Assembly (NCBI GenBank): GCA_028875245.1
Contig: JAPPEU010000069.1
Coordinates: 124,001-188,000 of the forward strand
Length of the DNA stretch: 64,000 nucleotides
Direction of reading: 5' to 3'
Source: Chloroflexota bacterium
Lineage (GTDB): Bacteria > Chloroflexota > Anaerolineae > Aggregatilineales > Phototrophicaceae
Part shown: positions 26,325 through 36,315 of the stretch, in pieces
Position numbering within the stretch: the stretch's first letter is position 1
How the letters are laid out: each line of letters begins with the position of its first letter
Position numbers and translations under genes: made by a program
The notes under the pieces: model-generated
The model's database searches: none
What the model was told of the DNA's origin: nothing
What the model saw: the letters and a program-made list of their open reading frames with translations, nothing else

Positions 26325-27092
26325 TCAGTTGTCGCCGGGGCGGCGCAGCCTGAGGATCAATTCATCAAGTTCAATGCCCGCCTCAAGCAGGATGCGGCTG
26401 AGAGCGCCGTCTCGATTCTGAAGCAGGCCGAGAAGCAGATGCCGCTCGTCCAGCAGCAGAGAACCAGAATGCCCGACTTCTTTCAGCGCTTCTTCCAGCG
26501 CGGCTTTGACGTCGGGCGAGAGATCGACAGGCAAATGGCTGATTTGACCCGACGATCGGCTGGTCGTCCGCAAGAGGAAGTATTCGATATTGCTAGAGAT
26601 TGCAGGTCGAGAAGAGCCGGGCGCGGCGCTTCGCGTGGCGGGCGGCAGCTGCTCTTGCATGACAGCGGCGACTTGCTGGCGAACTTGCTCAGGCTGGATG
26701 TTCAGCTCTTGCAATATGTCGACAGCGACGCCTTCCGGTGGACGAAGCAAGCCCAGGAGCAGGTGCTCCGTGCCGATGTAATTTTGCTGTAGACGGCGCG
26801 CCTCATTGACGGCTAGCTCCAGCACTTGCTTTGTGCCCGCGGACAAATCAAACTGCGCGTCTGGCCTGGTTTCATCATCAGTGGAAATTCGCCTAACCTG
26901 CTCTTCAACGCGCCGCGTATCCAAACCCAGATTGCGCAGGGCGCGCCCGGCCGCGCCGCCCTCTTCTCGCATCAAGCCGAGCAGCAGATGTTCTGGTCTG
27001 ATTTGATGATGCTGAAAACTGATCGCCGCCTCCTGAGCCAGGCTCAGCACACGGCGCGCCCGCTGCGAAAAACGTTCCATTTTGTTTGGCAC
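26325..27092 (-). CDS. Clp-N-domain-only protein (no AAA+ domain)
   Basis: 255 residues starting '[21 protein letters not shown]', almost identical to the ClpC N-terminus next door. It has two complete Clp-N repeats (1-145), a Ser/Pro/Ala-rich linker (about 150-180) and a third, more diverged Clp-N-like repeat ('LLLDERHLLLGLLQNRDGALSRILLEAG', about 190-245). No Walker motifs. It presumably arose from a clpC duplication that lost the ATPase modules. In ClpC the N-domain binds substrates and adaptors, so this protein might act as a decoy, adaptor or arginine-phosphate reader. That role is inference. Confidence 0.82.
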   Translation of the reverse strand: MPNKMERFSQRARRVLSLAQEAAISFQHHQIRPEHLLLGLMREEGGAAGRALRNLGLDTRRVEEQVRRISTDDETRPDAQFDLSAGTKQVLELAVNEARRLQQNYIGTEHLLLGLLRPPEGVAVDILQELNIQPEQVRQQVAAVMQEQLPPATRSAAPGSSRPAISSNIEYFLLRTTSRSSGQISHLPVDLSPDVKAALEEALKEVGHSGSLLLDERHLLLGLLQNRDGALSRILLEAGIELDELILRLRRPGDN

Positions 27093-27395
27093 AGCAAATA
27101 CATCCCGCTCATAAAAACTGGCCGCCTGTTAATCATGCTACGCTTTGAGGGAAGAGATGTCAAATCTAGCAGCTCAAAGTTGCTCATATAAATGAGCGCT
27201 GTAGGGGCGTTTGACCCGCAGTGTCGGCGGTCAGTGTCGGCGGTCAGTGTCTACGCGACCTATGTCGCGGCACCGAAACGCCCAAAGAATTGCGCTTTGA
27301 GAAGCGGGCGTCTCAGCGAGAGGCCCCTACAATTTTCCAAAAGGAAGGGCGCCGACATGGACGCCCCTTGTATAATTCTTGTCACTGCTGCTCGG
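27093..27395. other. 303-bp gap containing a TGTAGGGGCG repeat
   Basis: Holds repeat copy 2 (27200-27332). A loose dyad 'AAGGGCG'/'CGCCCCTT' lies at about 27342-27366, near the S1 stop, and might act as its terminator. No gene is supported. Confidence 0.55.
27200..27332. repeat. 'TGTAGGGGCG' inverted repeat, copy 2, with internal 13-bp tandem
   Basis: Ends 'TGTAGGGGCG' and 'GGCCCCTACA'. Inside, the 13-mer 'CAGTGTCGGCGGT' occurs twice in tandem (27219-27244) with a partial third copy. Confidence 0.65.
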
Positions 27396-29024
27396 CTAGT
27401 CTTCGGTTTCGGCTTGCGCGTCCGGCGTTTCCGCCGCGGCTTGGGCTTCCGGCGCTTCGTCTTCAGCCGCCTGGTCTTGCAGCGTGACCGATTCTTGAAT
27501 CGCCATCTCCCAATCGAGATCGAGGTATTCGGTAGAATTGACCGATTTCAAACTCAGGCCGAGGCGGCGGTCTCGAATATCTATCTTGACGACGCGCAGG
27601 ACGAGCTCATCGCCGCGATTGACGACCTCGCGCGGATGGGTGACGCGCTCGCCCGAGAGCTCGGAAATATGGATGAGCCCCTCGATGGCGTCATAGTCTG
27701 TCAAGCGGGCGAAGGCGCCAAACTTGGTGAGTTTTGTGATACGGCCGCGCACCAACTGGCCGCGGCGGAGGGCGGTCGCGACTTCGTCCCATGGATCGCG
27801 CAGGACGCGCCGCCGGCTCAAGCCGATCCGCTTTGCCTTGGGATCAATGCTGATGACTTCGACCTCAACTTCGTCGCCCACTTTGACGGCCTGGCGCGGG
27901 TGGGTGACGTGCCCCCATGCCAATTCAGAAACATGCACAAGGCCCTCGCCGCCGCCGATATCAACGAATGCGCCAAAATTCTCCAGGCTGACGACGAGCC
28001 CGCTTCGGATATCGCCGACCTTCAACTCGGCGATCAGCGCTTCCTTGCGCGCTTGACGAACCTCGCGCGACGCGGCGCGTTCAGACAAGATTAGCCGGTT
28101 GCGATGGCGATCGACTTCCATCACCTTGACGCCGATCGGCTGATTGACCATGGGGCCGTAGCGTTCTTCCGGCGTCGCGCCGGACATGCTCCGGGCTCGT
28201 TCTTCCGCCAGTTGGCTCTGCGGCACGAAGCCACGCAGGCGGCCGAAGCGCACAATCAGCCCGCCTTTGTTGTACCCGCCAATCAAGGCGTCGTACATAG
28301 CTTTGGATTTGGCGAAATCTTCGGCGTTGCGCCAATCCAGTTCTTCCAGCGCGTGATTGATTGACAGAATCGTTTCGCCACGATGATTGCGCGGGTTGAC
28401 GACGTAAACATCAATCTCGGCGCCGACAACCAGCGATTCGAGCAGCTTGCGCGTCATTAGTTCCAGCTCGCGGCCGGGCACGACGCCCTGGTCGCCTTCC
28501 CCGAGGTCGACGGTCACCGCGGTCGGTTTCGTGGCGCTGATGACACCGCGATAAACCTGACCCCGCTTGAAGCGCGATGTTTCTTTGGCGGGCGCCGGCT
28601 CTTCAGCCACTTCCGCTTCGGTCGCGCCTTGCGACTCCGCCGGGGCGGCCGCTTCTTCGGCGGCGGCAGCCTCGTCGGGGTGGTCTTCGCTCGCGGCGTC
28701 CGCTTCTTCAGCGGGCGCTTCGGCGACGGACTGCGCCCCAGCGGCGTCGGCGTCGATTGTAGGCTGTGCCGGTTCTTCGGCGGCTTCGCTCTCCTCCGGC
28801 GCAGGGGCTTGAGCTTCTGCGCTTGCGTCCGCTGCTGTTTCGACGGCGCCCGACCCGTTAACGGCCTCTGATGATTCCGCCGCTTCCGCTTCTTCGCTCG
28901 CCGCTTCGATTGCTGCGGCGTCGTCGGCCGCGCCGGCGGGTTCTTCCGCTGCTGGTGGCGTCAACTCGGCGGACGAAGCTTCCGTAGCCAGTTCCTCGTC
29001 TTTGCCGCGTTCCTCTAGACTCAT
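27396..29024 (-). CDS. rpsA: 30S ribosomal protein S1-like, four S1 domains, long acidic N-terminal extension
   Basis: 542 residues. Residues 1-150 are an Ala/Glu-rich acidic low-complexity region with no predicted fold. Four S1 RNA-binding domains follow (about 153-225, 240-320, 330-402 and 415-490), for example 'LKVGDIRSGLVVSLENFGAFVDIGGGEGLVHVSELAW', and a short acidic tail ends the protein. It should bind mRNA on the 30S subunit and help initiation. Typical bacterial S1 has up to six domains; four-domain forms occur in Gram-positives and deep lineages. A near-consensus promoter lies 35 bp upstream. Confidence 0.85.
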   Translation of the reverse strand: MSLEERGKDEELATEASSAELTPPAAEEPAGAADDAAAIEAASEEAEAAESSEAVNGSGAVETAADASAEAQAPAPEESEAAEEPAQPTIDADAAGAQSVAEAPAEEADAASEDHPDEAAAAEEAAAPAESQGATEAEVAEEPAPAKETSRFKRGQVYRGVISATKPTAVTVDLGEGDQGVVPGRELELMTRKLLESLVVGAEIDVYVVNPRNHRGETILSINHALEELDWRNAEDFAKSKAMYDALIGGYNKGGLIVRFGRLRGFVPQSQLAEERARSMSGATPEERYGPMVNQPIGVKVMEVDRHRNRLILSERAASREVRQARKEALIAELKVGDIRSGLVVSLENFGAFVDIGGGEGLVHVSELAWGHVTHPRQAVKVGDEVEVEVISIDPKAKRIGLSRRRVLRDPWDEVATALRRGQLVRGRITKLTKFGAFARLTDYDAIEGLIHISELSGERVTHPREVVNRGDELVLRVVKIDIRDRRLGLSLKSVNSTEYLDLDWEMAIQESVTLQDQAAEDEAPEAQAAAETPDAQAETED

Positions 29025-29059
29025 GGCGGTTTCCGTTTCACCTTGAATTGCGCCAAGCC

Positions 29060-29087
29060 ATTATAGCCATAGAGCCACCATAGTCAA
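29060..29087 (-). promoter_or_regulatory. Sigma-70-type promoter of the S1 gene
   Basis: Minus strand 'TTGACT' (29087-29082), 16 nt spacer, 'TATAAT' (29065-29060), about 35 bp before the ATG. It is the best promoter match I found in the window. Confidence 0.75.
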
Positions 29088-29197
29088 ATGACAATTCGGT
29101 CGCGGTTATTTGTTGCGCTTGGCTTTGGGGGCGGCTGCCCGTCCGATTATGGCAAGATGAAGCCCGGCAAGGGGAGCTGGACCCGCGCTAAGGCGTT

Positions 29198-31840
29198 CTA
29201 GTCCAATCTGTCAACATCCTCGGGCCGGCGTCGCGGCGTGGCCGGGTAGGGATCAAACTCGTCGTCATCGTCAGTCTGCGACAAGAAGTCGGCGAAGTCA
29301 TCGTCTTCATATTCGGCATCGTAGTATTCACGCGCCGGGTAGCTGTCTTCAAAGAGATTCTCGAATTCGTCCAGCGGCCTGGGGGCGGCGCCTGCGTAGT
29401 CGCTCGCTTGATCGCGGTGGCGCGAGAATTCGAGCTGGTCATCCTGTTCATTGATGACGATCAGATCGCCGGCGCTGAAATCGCCCTGCAGCAAGTGAAT
29501 GCTCAACGGATTTTCGATATGTCGCTGGATGGCGCGGCGCAGGGGGCGAGTGCCGAACTGCGGGTCATAACCCTGCCTCGCCAGCCAGTAGCGGGCGGGT
29601 TCTGTGAGGTGGATCGCCAGGCCCGATTCGTCCATGCGCTCCGCCAGCTCTCTGATATGCAGGTCCACCATCTGCTCGACCGCGGCCAGCGTCAGCGGCT
29701 CGAAGATGATGATTTCATCAATGCGGTTGAGGAATTCCGGGCGGAAAGTATCGCGCATCGCCTTTTCAATTTTGCGGTGGTCGGCGACGGCTTCGTCATC
29801 CTGCGGCAAGAAGCCCAGCGCGCCGCCATGCTTGGCGAACTCGGTGCCGAGGTTGCTGGTCATGATCAGAACCGTATTGCGGAAGTCGACGGTATGCCCC
29901 TGGCCATCGGTCATCCGGCCGTCTTCCAGCACTTGCAGAAGGGCGCTCCAGACATCGGGATGGGCTTTTTCGATTTCGTCAAAGAGGATGACGCGATACG
30001 GGCGGCGGCGGATGGCCTCGGTCAATTGCCCGCCCGCTTCATAGCCGACATAACCGGGCGGCGCGCCAAAGAGCCGGCTGACGGTGTGCTTCTCGCGGTA
30101 TTCGCTCATATCAACGCGGACGAGATTGTCTTCGTCATCAAACATGAACTCGGCCAGCGCCTTGGCCAATTCAGTCTTGCCGACCCCGCTCGAGCCCAGA
30201 AAGATGAAAGAGCCGATCGGCCGTTTCGGGTCCTTGAGGCCGCTGCGCGCGCGGCGGATGGCGTCAGCCAAGGCGGCAACCGCCTTTTTCTGCCCGATGA
30301 CGCGTTCGTTGACCGCCTCTTCCATGCGCAAGAGCTTCTCCGATTCCGTCTCGAGCATGCTCTGCACCGGGATGCCCGTCCATTGCTCGACCACTTGCGC
30401 CACGTTGTCAGCGGTCACGAGTTCATCCAGCGTGTTCTCTCGCCGCCAGGCGTGATGCGCCTGCTCATATTCCGATTCCAGTTGAATGCGCTGCATCTTG
30501 CAATCGGCGGCGCGTTCATAATCGCGCGATAGACCGGCGGTCTGCTCTTCCATCGCCAGCTGATCGATGGTTTCGCGCATTTGCTTGAGGCTCGGCGGCA
30601 TGGAAAAGAGCGCCACCCGCAGCTTGGCCGCGGCTTCATCGAGCAGGTCGATCGCCTTGTCCGGCAGTTTGCGCTCGGTCAGATAGCGGGCGGACAAGCG
30701 GGCGGAGGCCTCTATCGCGTCATCGGCGATGTTGACATTGTGGTGCGCTTCATAACGATCGCGGATGCCATAAAGCATCTCGATGGTGTCTTCGACATTG
30801 GGCTCTTCGACAAAGATGGGGGCGAAGCGCCGGTCCAGCGCGCTGTCCTTTTCGATGTGCTGCCGGTATTCGTCCATGGTGGTGGCGCCGACCGTCTGCA
30901 ACTCTCCGCGAGCCAGGGCCGGCTTCATCATGTTGCCGGCATCCATAGCGCCGGCCGCCGCGCCCGCGCCCACGACCTGATGCAGCTCGTCAATGAAGAG
31001 AATGATTTCGCCTTCGGAGCGCTGGATCTCTTCGATAGTGGCTTTGAGGCGCTCTTCAAATTCGCCGCGGAAACGGCTGCCGGCCAGCATCCCGCTCAAG
31101 TCGAGGCTCAGCACGCGCTTGCCTAAGAGCAGGTCGGGCACGTCGTTGCTCCCAATTTTCTGCGCCAGGCCTTCGACGATGGCGGTCTTGCCGACGCCGG
31201 CTTCGCCGATCAGCACCGGGTTGTTCTTGGTGCGGCGGCTGAGCACCTGGATGACGCGCAGGATTTCGCTGTCGCGGCCGATGACGGGATCGAGCTTGCC
31301 TTCCTGCGCCATGCGCGTTAGATCCCGGCTGTACTTCTCGAGTGTGCGATAGCGGCTCTCAGCTTGGGGATCGGTGACGCGCTGCCCGCCGCGGATGTCC
31401 TTGACGGCGTCGGCGACGCGGTCGCGGGTGACGCTGTATTCAGCCATCGTAATGGCCACATCAGTGTTGCGCTCGCTGAGGATGGCCAGGAAGATGTGCT
31501 CGGTGCTGATGTATTCGTCGCGCAGTCGATTGGCTTCTTCGTTGGCGCGGTCGATGATGCTTTTCAGGCGCGGCGTGATGAAGACCTGGTTCGTGCCCTG
31601 GCCATAAATGGTCGCCGTGCGCGGGCTGCCCCGGAGGACGTCATCCACGCGCGAACGCAGCGCGCCGACATCGACGGCCAGCCGCTCCAGGATTTGCGGC
31701 ACGACGCCATCAGTCTGCTCCAGCAGGGCCAGCAGGAGATGTTCGGTGTCCACCTGGCTGTGGCCGTAGCGGTGGAGGATTTCATAGGCGCGGGCGGCGG
31801 CGTCTTGCGCGCGCTCGGTAAAGCGGTCGAATTGGATCAT
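29198..31840 (-). CDS. Second Clp-family AAA+ unfoldase (ClpC/ClpE-like) with acidic C-terminal tail
   Basis: 880 residues from the ATG complementary to 31838-31840 ('AAGGGAAC' upstream; the track start at 31891 lies before the homology). Order: two Clp-N repeats, AAA+ 1 ('[15 protein letters not shown]'), a short middle domain with a coiled coil (about 400-460), AAA+ 2 ('[16 protein letters not shown]', '[18 protein letters not shown]'), then about 65 residues of an unusual Asp/Glu/Tyr-rich tail ('[20 protein letters not shown]'). The short middle domain argues against ClpB. The tail is absent from the other copy and may control partner binding. Same direction as the S1 gene. Confidence 0.88.
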   Translation of the reverse strand: MIQFDRFTERAQDAAARAYEILHRYGHSQVDTEHLLLALLEQTDGVVPQILERLAVDVGALRSRVDDVLRGSPRTATIYGQGTNQVFITPRLKSIIDRANEEANRLRDEYISTEHIFLAILSERNTDVAITMAEYSVTRDRVADAVKDIRGGQRVTDPQAESRYRTLEKYSRDLTRMAQEGKLDPVIGRDSEILRVIQVLSRRTKNNPVLIGEAGVGKTAIVEGLAQKIGSNDVPDLLLGKRVLSLDLSGMLAGSRFRGEFEERLKATIEEIQRSEGEIILFIDELHQVVGAGAAAGAMDAGNMMKPALARGELQTVGATTMDEYRQHIEKDSALDRRFAPIFVEEPNVEDTIEMLYGIRDRYEAHHNVNIADDAIEASARLSARYLTERKLPDKAIDLLDEAAAKLRVALFSMPPSLKQMRETIDQLAMEEQTAGLSRDYERAADCKMQRIQLESEYEQAHHAWRRENTLDELVTADNVAQVVEQWTGIPVQSMLETESEKLLRMEEAVNERVIGQKKAVAALADAIRRARSGLKDPKRPIGSFIFLGSSGVGKTELAKALAEFMFDDEDNLVRVDMSEYREKHTVSRLFGAPPGYVGYEAGGQLTEAIRRRPYRVILFDEIEKAHPDVWSALLQVLEDGRMTDGQGHTVDFRNTVLIMTSNLGTEFAKHGGALGFLPQDDEAVADHRKIEKAMRDTFRPEFLNRIDEIIIFEPLTLAAVEQMVDLHIRELAERMDESGLAIHLTEPARYWLARQGYDPQFGTRPLRRAIQRHIENPLSIHLLQGDFSAGDLIVINEQDDQLEFSRHRDQASDYAGAAPRPLDEFENLFEDSYPAREYYDAEYEDDDFADFLSQTDDDDEFDPYPATPRRRPEDVDRLD

Positions 31841-31980
31841 GGATGTTCCCTTATCGCCAGGTGTGATGACTCGCTGCCATGTTCGGGTCAACCATTATTG
31901 TATAGCGGCGTATGATTTTCGCATGGCGCAATTGCAGGATAAGAGGCGACGGTTAGAAATATGTCTGAACTTCGCACGTT

Positions 31981-33153
31981 TCAGTTGAATAGCCCAAAAT
32001 ACAAATTTTCAAGATTTTCAGCAACCTTATCCCATGAGTAATTCGATTCGGCGAGCCGCCGCGCTCGCCCTCCCATTTTAAGGCGCAAGGCTTCATCGCC
32101 AAGCAGCGCCTTCATTCGTTCCGCGACTGCCTGGACAGTTGCCTCCACCACGAAGCCAGCGCCGCAGCCAGCCACTTCGTCCATGTTGCAGCCCGGCGAG
32201 AGCAGCACCGGCAGTCCGGCCGCCATCGCTTCCAGCGCCGCCATCGGTTGACCTTCGCCTGTCGCGGGCAGGGCGAAGACATCGCTGGCCGCCAGCGCGC
32301 CGAGCCGGGCATCGCCCCGCAGGTAGCCGGTGAATACGATTCCCGCATCGTCGCCCGCCAGCGACTTCAAGGCAGGCAGCATGCCTTCATCGGGGCCGAC
32401 GATGAGAAGGCGAGAACTGGCTACCTCGGCCGCTTTGAAGGCCTGGATGAGCACATCGACGCCCTTGCGCGCCTGCAAGCGCCCCATGAAGAGCACGGTC
32501 GGCGCGTCGCCCAGGTCATATCGCTTGCGAAATCCCGCAGCCAGTGCGGGCCTGTTGAAGTCGCCCAGTCGAACGCCGTTGGGGATGACGCTGAAACGAA
32601 TCGGCCGCTGTCGAGTCCCGAAGCGGCTCCAGAGCGCCTCCGCTTCGGCGCGTTCTCTTTCTGTAAGGGCGATCACTTGATCGATCCGCCAAGCGATGCC
32701 CGGGCTCAAGGTCCGATCCCAGGCGGCTTTGAGCGCTCCGCGGCCGGTCGACAAGTTGAGCGTACCATGGGGAGACAGCGCGATCGGTTTGTTGAGCGCC
32801 TGGGCGACGGGCGTCACCAGCAGATTCTCCAGCGTGCGAAATTCGTGAATGTGCAGGACATCGACCGACGGCAGGATGGACGCGGCGGTCTTCTTCATGC
32901 TGCGCGGCGTTGACAAGTTGAGGCGCCCGCGCGTCCATTGCAAGAGATTGGGCCGCCGCAGGATGCGCACGCCATCAATCATCTCGTCCAGCGCGCCTTG
33001 GTAGCGCCCGCGCTGATCGAGGGCGTCGGTCGTCAGAACCGTCACCTCGTGTCCGCGCTCGGCCAGCGCTGTCGCCATCCCCTCGACCGAGCGCACGACG
33101 CCGCCGAAGGCATAAGCCGGCCGGTAATAGGGTGTCAGGTGCAGGATGCGCAC
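31981..33153 (-). CDS. Glycosyltransferase family 4 protein
   Basis: 390 residues with the GT-B two-Rossmann layout. The N-terminal half begins 'MRILHLTPYYRPAYAFGGV' and contains 'DVLHIHEF'. The C-terminal half has 'FMGRLQARKGVDVLIQAF' and the donor-binding 'GEGQPMAALEAMAAGLPVL' typical of GT4. It would transfer a sugar from a nucleotide donor in the cytoplasm, probably to a surface polysaccharide or lipid. It begins 7 bp after the flippase gene, so the two form an operon and may act on the same glycan. Confidence 0.88.
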   Translation of the reverse strand: MRILHLTPYYRPAYAFGGVVRSVEGMATALAERGHEVTVLTTDALDQRGRYQGALDEMIDGVRILRRPNLLQWTRGRLNLSTPRSMKKTAASILPSVDVLHIHEFRTLENLLVTPVAQALNKPIALSPHGTLNLSTGRGALKAAWDRTLSPGIAWRIDQVIALTERERAEAEALWSRFGTRQRPIRFSVIPNGVRLGDFNRPALAAGFRKRYDLGDAPTVLFMGRLQARKGVDVLIQAFKAAEVASSRLLIVGPDEGMLPALKSLAGDDAGIVFTGYLRGDARLGALAASDVFALPATGEGQPMAALEAMAAGLPVLLSPGCNMDEVAGCGAGFVVEATVQAVAERMKALLGDEALRLKMGGRARRLAESNYSWDKVAENLENLYFGLFN

Positions 33154-33160
33154 GGCGCTT

Positions 33161-34687
33161 TCACCAGCTCAGCTCGACATCGCGCTGCCAGAAACGCAGC
33201 AGGAAGCCGCCGCCGGGGCTTGACGCCGCCAGCCGATAAAGCAGATCCCAATCGTCGCTGTTCAGGACGCGTCCCAATATCATGCCGGCGAGGTAGATGA
33301 CAGCGCCGGCGAGGACAGGCAGCGCGATGAATTGCTCGCGCAGGGCAAGCATGACGAGCGCGGTGGGAGCGGCGACAAGCAGCAAGCGGAAGGCGCTGTT
33401 CAGAACCTTGCGGCTACGCCAGCCAGCCGCGCTGAATCCACTCAGCAGCAAGCTGACGACCAGAATCTCGCCGGCGATCGAAGCGATGACGGCGCCGCGC
33501 GGGTCCCCCCAATTGAGCAGGAGCATCGCGGTTAAGGCGACATTGAGCGCCAGCCCCGCCCCGCGGATCAGCAGGAGGCGGCCTTGCCGATTCTGAATGA
33601 GCAGCGCTTTGCTGAAGACATTGCCGAACATGGTGATAGCGGTGTACCAGATCAGCAGGCGCAGGATGCCGGCCGATGGCGCGTATGCCTCGCCCAGCAG
33701 CGGCGTCATGATTTTGTCGGCGAGGATGCTGATGCCCAGCGCAAGCGGAACGCCGATAATCAGCATATAGCGGGCGAGCTTTTCTATCATGCCCCCAAAG
33801 ACCGGATTGTTTCCATCGTCATAGGCGCGCGCCAGCAAGGGATAAGCCGCCACCAGGACCGAGGTGCTGAAGAGTTCGATGACGCCGAAGTTGATGACAA
33901 AAGCGGCGGTCAAATATCCGGTGACGCGCTCGCCCAGGATGCCGGTGCTCAGCAGCTTGTCGGAATGCTGATAAGCCAGCGTCAGAAATGACGACAGCGC
34001 CAGGGGCGCGCTGTTGATGATCAGGGGACGCCCGATTTCGCGGTCGAAGGGAAATTCAGGCCGGAGGCCAGCGCGCAGATTAAAAGCGACCAGAACAGCC
34101 GAGCGCAGCAAGCCCGAGGCGATCGCGGCGCCATAAACGCCCAGCAAACCCCAGCCCGCCGTCAGCGCCAGCAAAGCCAGCCCGATGCGCAGGAGAATAT
34201 GGGCGATCTCGACCAGCGAGGTCTTGACCATGTCTTCCCGCGCCAGCAGCAGGTCGTAACCCATATTGCCGAAGAGATCGATGAAGAGGTTGATGCCCGC
34301 CAGCGCGACAAACGCGCGGACCGCGTCGCTGTAGCCGCCGGCGACGCCGTTCATGCCGACATAGGCGAACAGGGCCAGGATCGTCTGCGAGAAGAGCATC
34401 GCCGACCAGTATCTGCCGGCTTTATGCGGCGCGCGCGCGACATCGCGGATGACGATCAAGCCCATGCCGAAGCTGGCGACCGCCGCCGCGTTGACCATCA
34501 GCCCGCCGACCGTGCCGTAGATGCCATATTCGCTGGGGCCGAGCCAGGGGGACAGCACCAGCTGCCAGAGGTAGAGCGCGCCCTTGCTGATGATGCTGGC
34601 GAACATCAATACGCTGATGTTGCGGGCGGCGCGCCTGGCATCGCTGCCGGAGGCGCTTGCGGATTCGGACATGGTTGGGCTCGTCAT
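33161..34687 (-). CDS. Polysaccharide flippase (Wzx/MATE-like, MOP superfamily)
   Basis: 508 residues with about fourteen hydrophobic segments. The N-terminal 'ISVLMFASIISKGALYLWQLVLSPWLGPSEYGIYG' is the usual opening of oligosaccharide flippases. These proteins move undecaprenyl-linked glycans across the inner membrane. An in-frame ATG five codons on (34672) is an alternative start. It is the first gene of a two-gene unit with a GT4 enzyme and diverges from the folC-like gene. No polymerase or ligase is adjacent, so this is not a complete surface polysaccharide locus. Confidence 0.85.
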   Translation of the reverse strand: MTSPTMSESASASGSDARRAARNISVLMFASIISKGALYLWQLVLSPWLGPSEYGIYGTVGGLMVNAAAVASFGMGLIVIRDVARAPHKAGRYWSAMLFSQTILALFAYVGMNGVAGGYSDAVRAFVALAGINLFIDLFGNMGYDLLLAREDMVKTSLVEIAHILLRIGLALLALTAGWGLLGVYGAAIASGLLRSAVLVAFNLRAGLRPEFPFDREIGRPLIINSAPLALSSFLTLAYQHSDKLLSTGILGERVTGYLTAAFVINFGVIELFSTSVLVAAYPLLARAYDDGNNPVFGGMIEKLARYMLIIGVPLALGISILADKIMTPLLGEAYAPSAGILRLLIWYTAITMFGNVFSKALLIQNRQGRLLLIRGAGLALNVALTAMLLLNWGDPRGAVIASIAGEILVVSLLLSGFSAAGWRSRKVLNSAFRLLLVAAPTALVMLALREQFIALPVLAGAVIYLAGMILGRVLNSDDWDLLYRLAASSPGGGFLLRFWQRDVELSW

Positions 34688-34833
34688 CGAGTCTCATCCC
34701 AAAATCTAGCCGAAAGGCCAGCATAAACATAGTGGGAAAGGCAGGCGCTTCTTGAGACCGGTATCGCGGCTGGCCTAGGGATGTCGCGCTTCATTCGTTA
34801 TGATTCAGGCAGCGGAGCCAAGCGGGGCAGGTC

Positions 34834-36192
34834 ATGACATTCGACTCGATTGACGAGGCGATAGACAGCATCTTTGCCACTCGCCGGCGGCTGGACGGGG
34901 CGCCGCGCGGCCTGGATGAATATACACGCGACATCAGTTTGACGCGCAGCCTGCTGGGGCGGGCGCGCCTGCTCGACGCCGAACGCGAATACGTTGTGGT
35001 CACCGGCAGCCGCGGCAAAGGCTCGGTCACGACTATCATGGCGAAATTGCTCAGATCCCTTGGGCATACGGTCGGCGCAATCACCAGCCCGCACCTTGTG
35101 CACTGGAATGAGCGGATCCGCGTCAACGGTCGCATGATACCGAGCGAGGACTTCCTGCGAATCCTGCGCGAGCTGAGGCCGCGGATTGATCAAATCACCG
35201 CTGAGATGTCGGCGGCGCAATACCTCAGCCCGCAAGGCATCTTCCTGGCCATCGCGCTGCGCCACTTCGACGAACAAGGCGTCAATATCGCCGTTCTGGA
35301 GGTCGGGCGCGGCGGCCGATTTGACGATGTCGCAGTTGTGCCGAACAAGCTGGCCGTCTTCACGCCGATCATGCTGGAACATACCGCGCTGCTTGGCGCT
35401 TCCCTTGGGCGAATCGCCTGGCACAAGGCGGGCATCATCAAAGCCGGCGGCGACGCCTTGACCTTGCCGCAGGCGGGGACGGTGATCGACGCGCTGGCGG
35501 CTGAAGCGAGGGAGCAGGGCGCGCGCTTCACCACTTTGACAGAAACTGAACTGGCGGCCCGAGTGGCGGATCGTCCCGGCGGGCAAGTGATTCAACTGCA
35601 GCCTTATGGCGAACTCTTCCTGCCATTGCTCGGTCGCTACCAAATCGCCAATACAACGCTGGCGATACGGGCCGTCGAAAACTTGCAGCGGCGTCTGGAT
35701 GGAGCCAGACCCGAGACGCCCGCCTTCATTGACGCGATTCGGCGAGGCCTGAGCGAGGTGAGCTGGCCGGGCCGCGCGCAGCGCCTGGCGGGAAAGCCCG
35801 CTGCTTTCGTCGATGGCGCGATCACTGTGAAATCAGCGGAATCCTTTGTCGCCAGCGTTAGAGACCGCGCGCGCGAGCCGGTGGCAGCTATCGTCGGCGT
35901 CCCACGGGACCGCGATTACGCCGGTGTCTATCGTGTGATGGCGGCGGTCAGCCAATCGCTGATCATCACCGAGACCGACGTTAACCCGAGTACGCGCTTT
36001 CCGGCTCGCGAGGCGGCCATGGTCGCGGCGGGCGAGACGGCTGCGGCGGTTTATTACGCGAAGGATCTGACAGGCGCGCTTTCGATCGCGCGAGAGCAAA
36101 CGGGAGAGCGCGGCACGATCTTGCTGGCTGGCTCGCTAATGCTGGTCGGCGAGTGCATGCTGATTTGGGGCGTGGACACGAGCGCCATCTAA
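34834..36192 (+). CDS. folC: Folylpolyglutamate/dihydrofolate synthase family (Mur ligase superfamily)
   Basis: 452 residues. The ATP-binding P-loop reads 'GSRGKGSVTTIMAKLL' (FolC normally GTNGKGS), and 'SPHLVHWNERIRVNG' and 'EVGRGGRFDDVAVV' match FolC motifs. 'LEHTALLGASLGRIAWHKAGIIK' is the usual ATP/Mg region. The family adds glutamate to folates or to dihydropteroate. Divergence in the P-loop and ligand region is larger than expected for the only FolC of the cell. A specialised Mur-ligase-like paralogue is possible. Confidence 0.75.
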   Translation: MTFDSIDEAIDSIFATRRRLDGAPRGLDEYTRDISLTRSLLGRARLLDAEREYVVVTGSRGKGSVTTIMAKLLRSLGHTVGAITSPHLVHWNERIRVNGRMIPSEDFLRILRELRPRIDQITAEMSAAQYLSPQGIFLAIALRHFDEQGVNIAVLEVGRGGRFDDVAVVPNKLAVFTPIMLEHTALLGASLGRIAWHKAGIIKAGGDALTLPQAGTVIDALAAEAREQGARFTTLTETELAARVADRPGGQVIQLQPYGELFLPLLGRYQIANTTLAIRAVENLQRRLDGARPETPAFIDAIRRGLSEVSWPGRAQRLAGKPAAFVDGAITVKSAESFVASVRDRAREPVAAIVGVPRDRDYAGVYRVMAAVSQSLIITETDVNPSTRFPAREAAMVAAGETAAAVYYAKDLTGALSIAREQTGERGTILLAGSLMLVGECMLIWGVDTSAI

Positions 36193-36280
36193 GCCGCTGA
36201 AAAGGCGCGATGCAGCGCGTCGGGCAGCGCGTTTCGCTGAGACGCCCCTGCGACGCTTCCCGCTTGCTTGCAAGTTGACA

Positions 36281-36315
36281 GAACTCTGTGCCCTCTGCGT
36301 TCTCTGTGTTCAGAA
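36281..36315. repeat. 'CTCTGTGCCCTCTG' repeat, copy 2
   Basis: Matches 12452-12484 across 'AACTCTGTGCCCTCTG' and 'GTTCTCTGTG' with one substitution. It sits in the gap after the folC-like gene. Confidence 0.65.

Noticed and set aside
27219-27257. Tandem 13-bp repeats as a CRISPR-like array
   Set aside because: Only two to three direct units with no spacers and no cas genes; it is the interior of an interspersed repeat.
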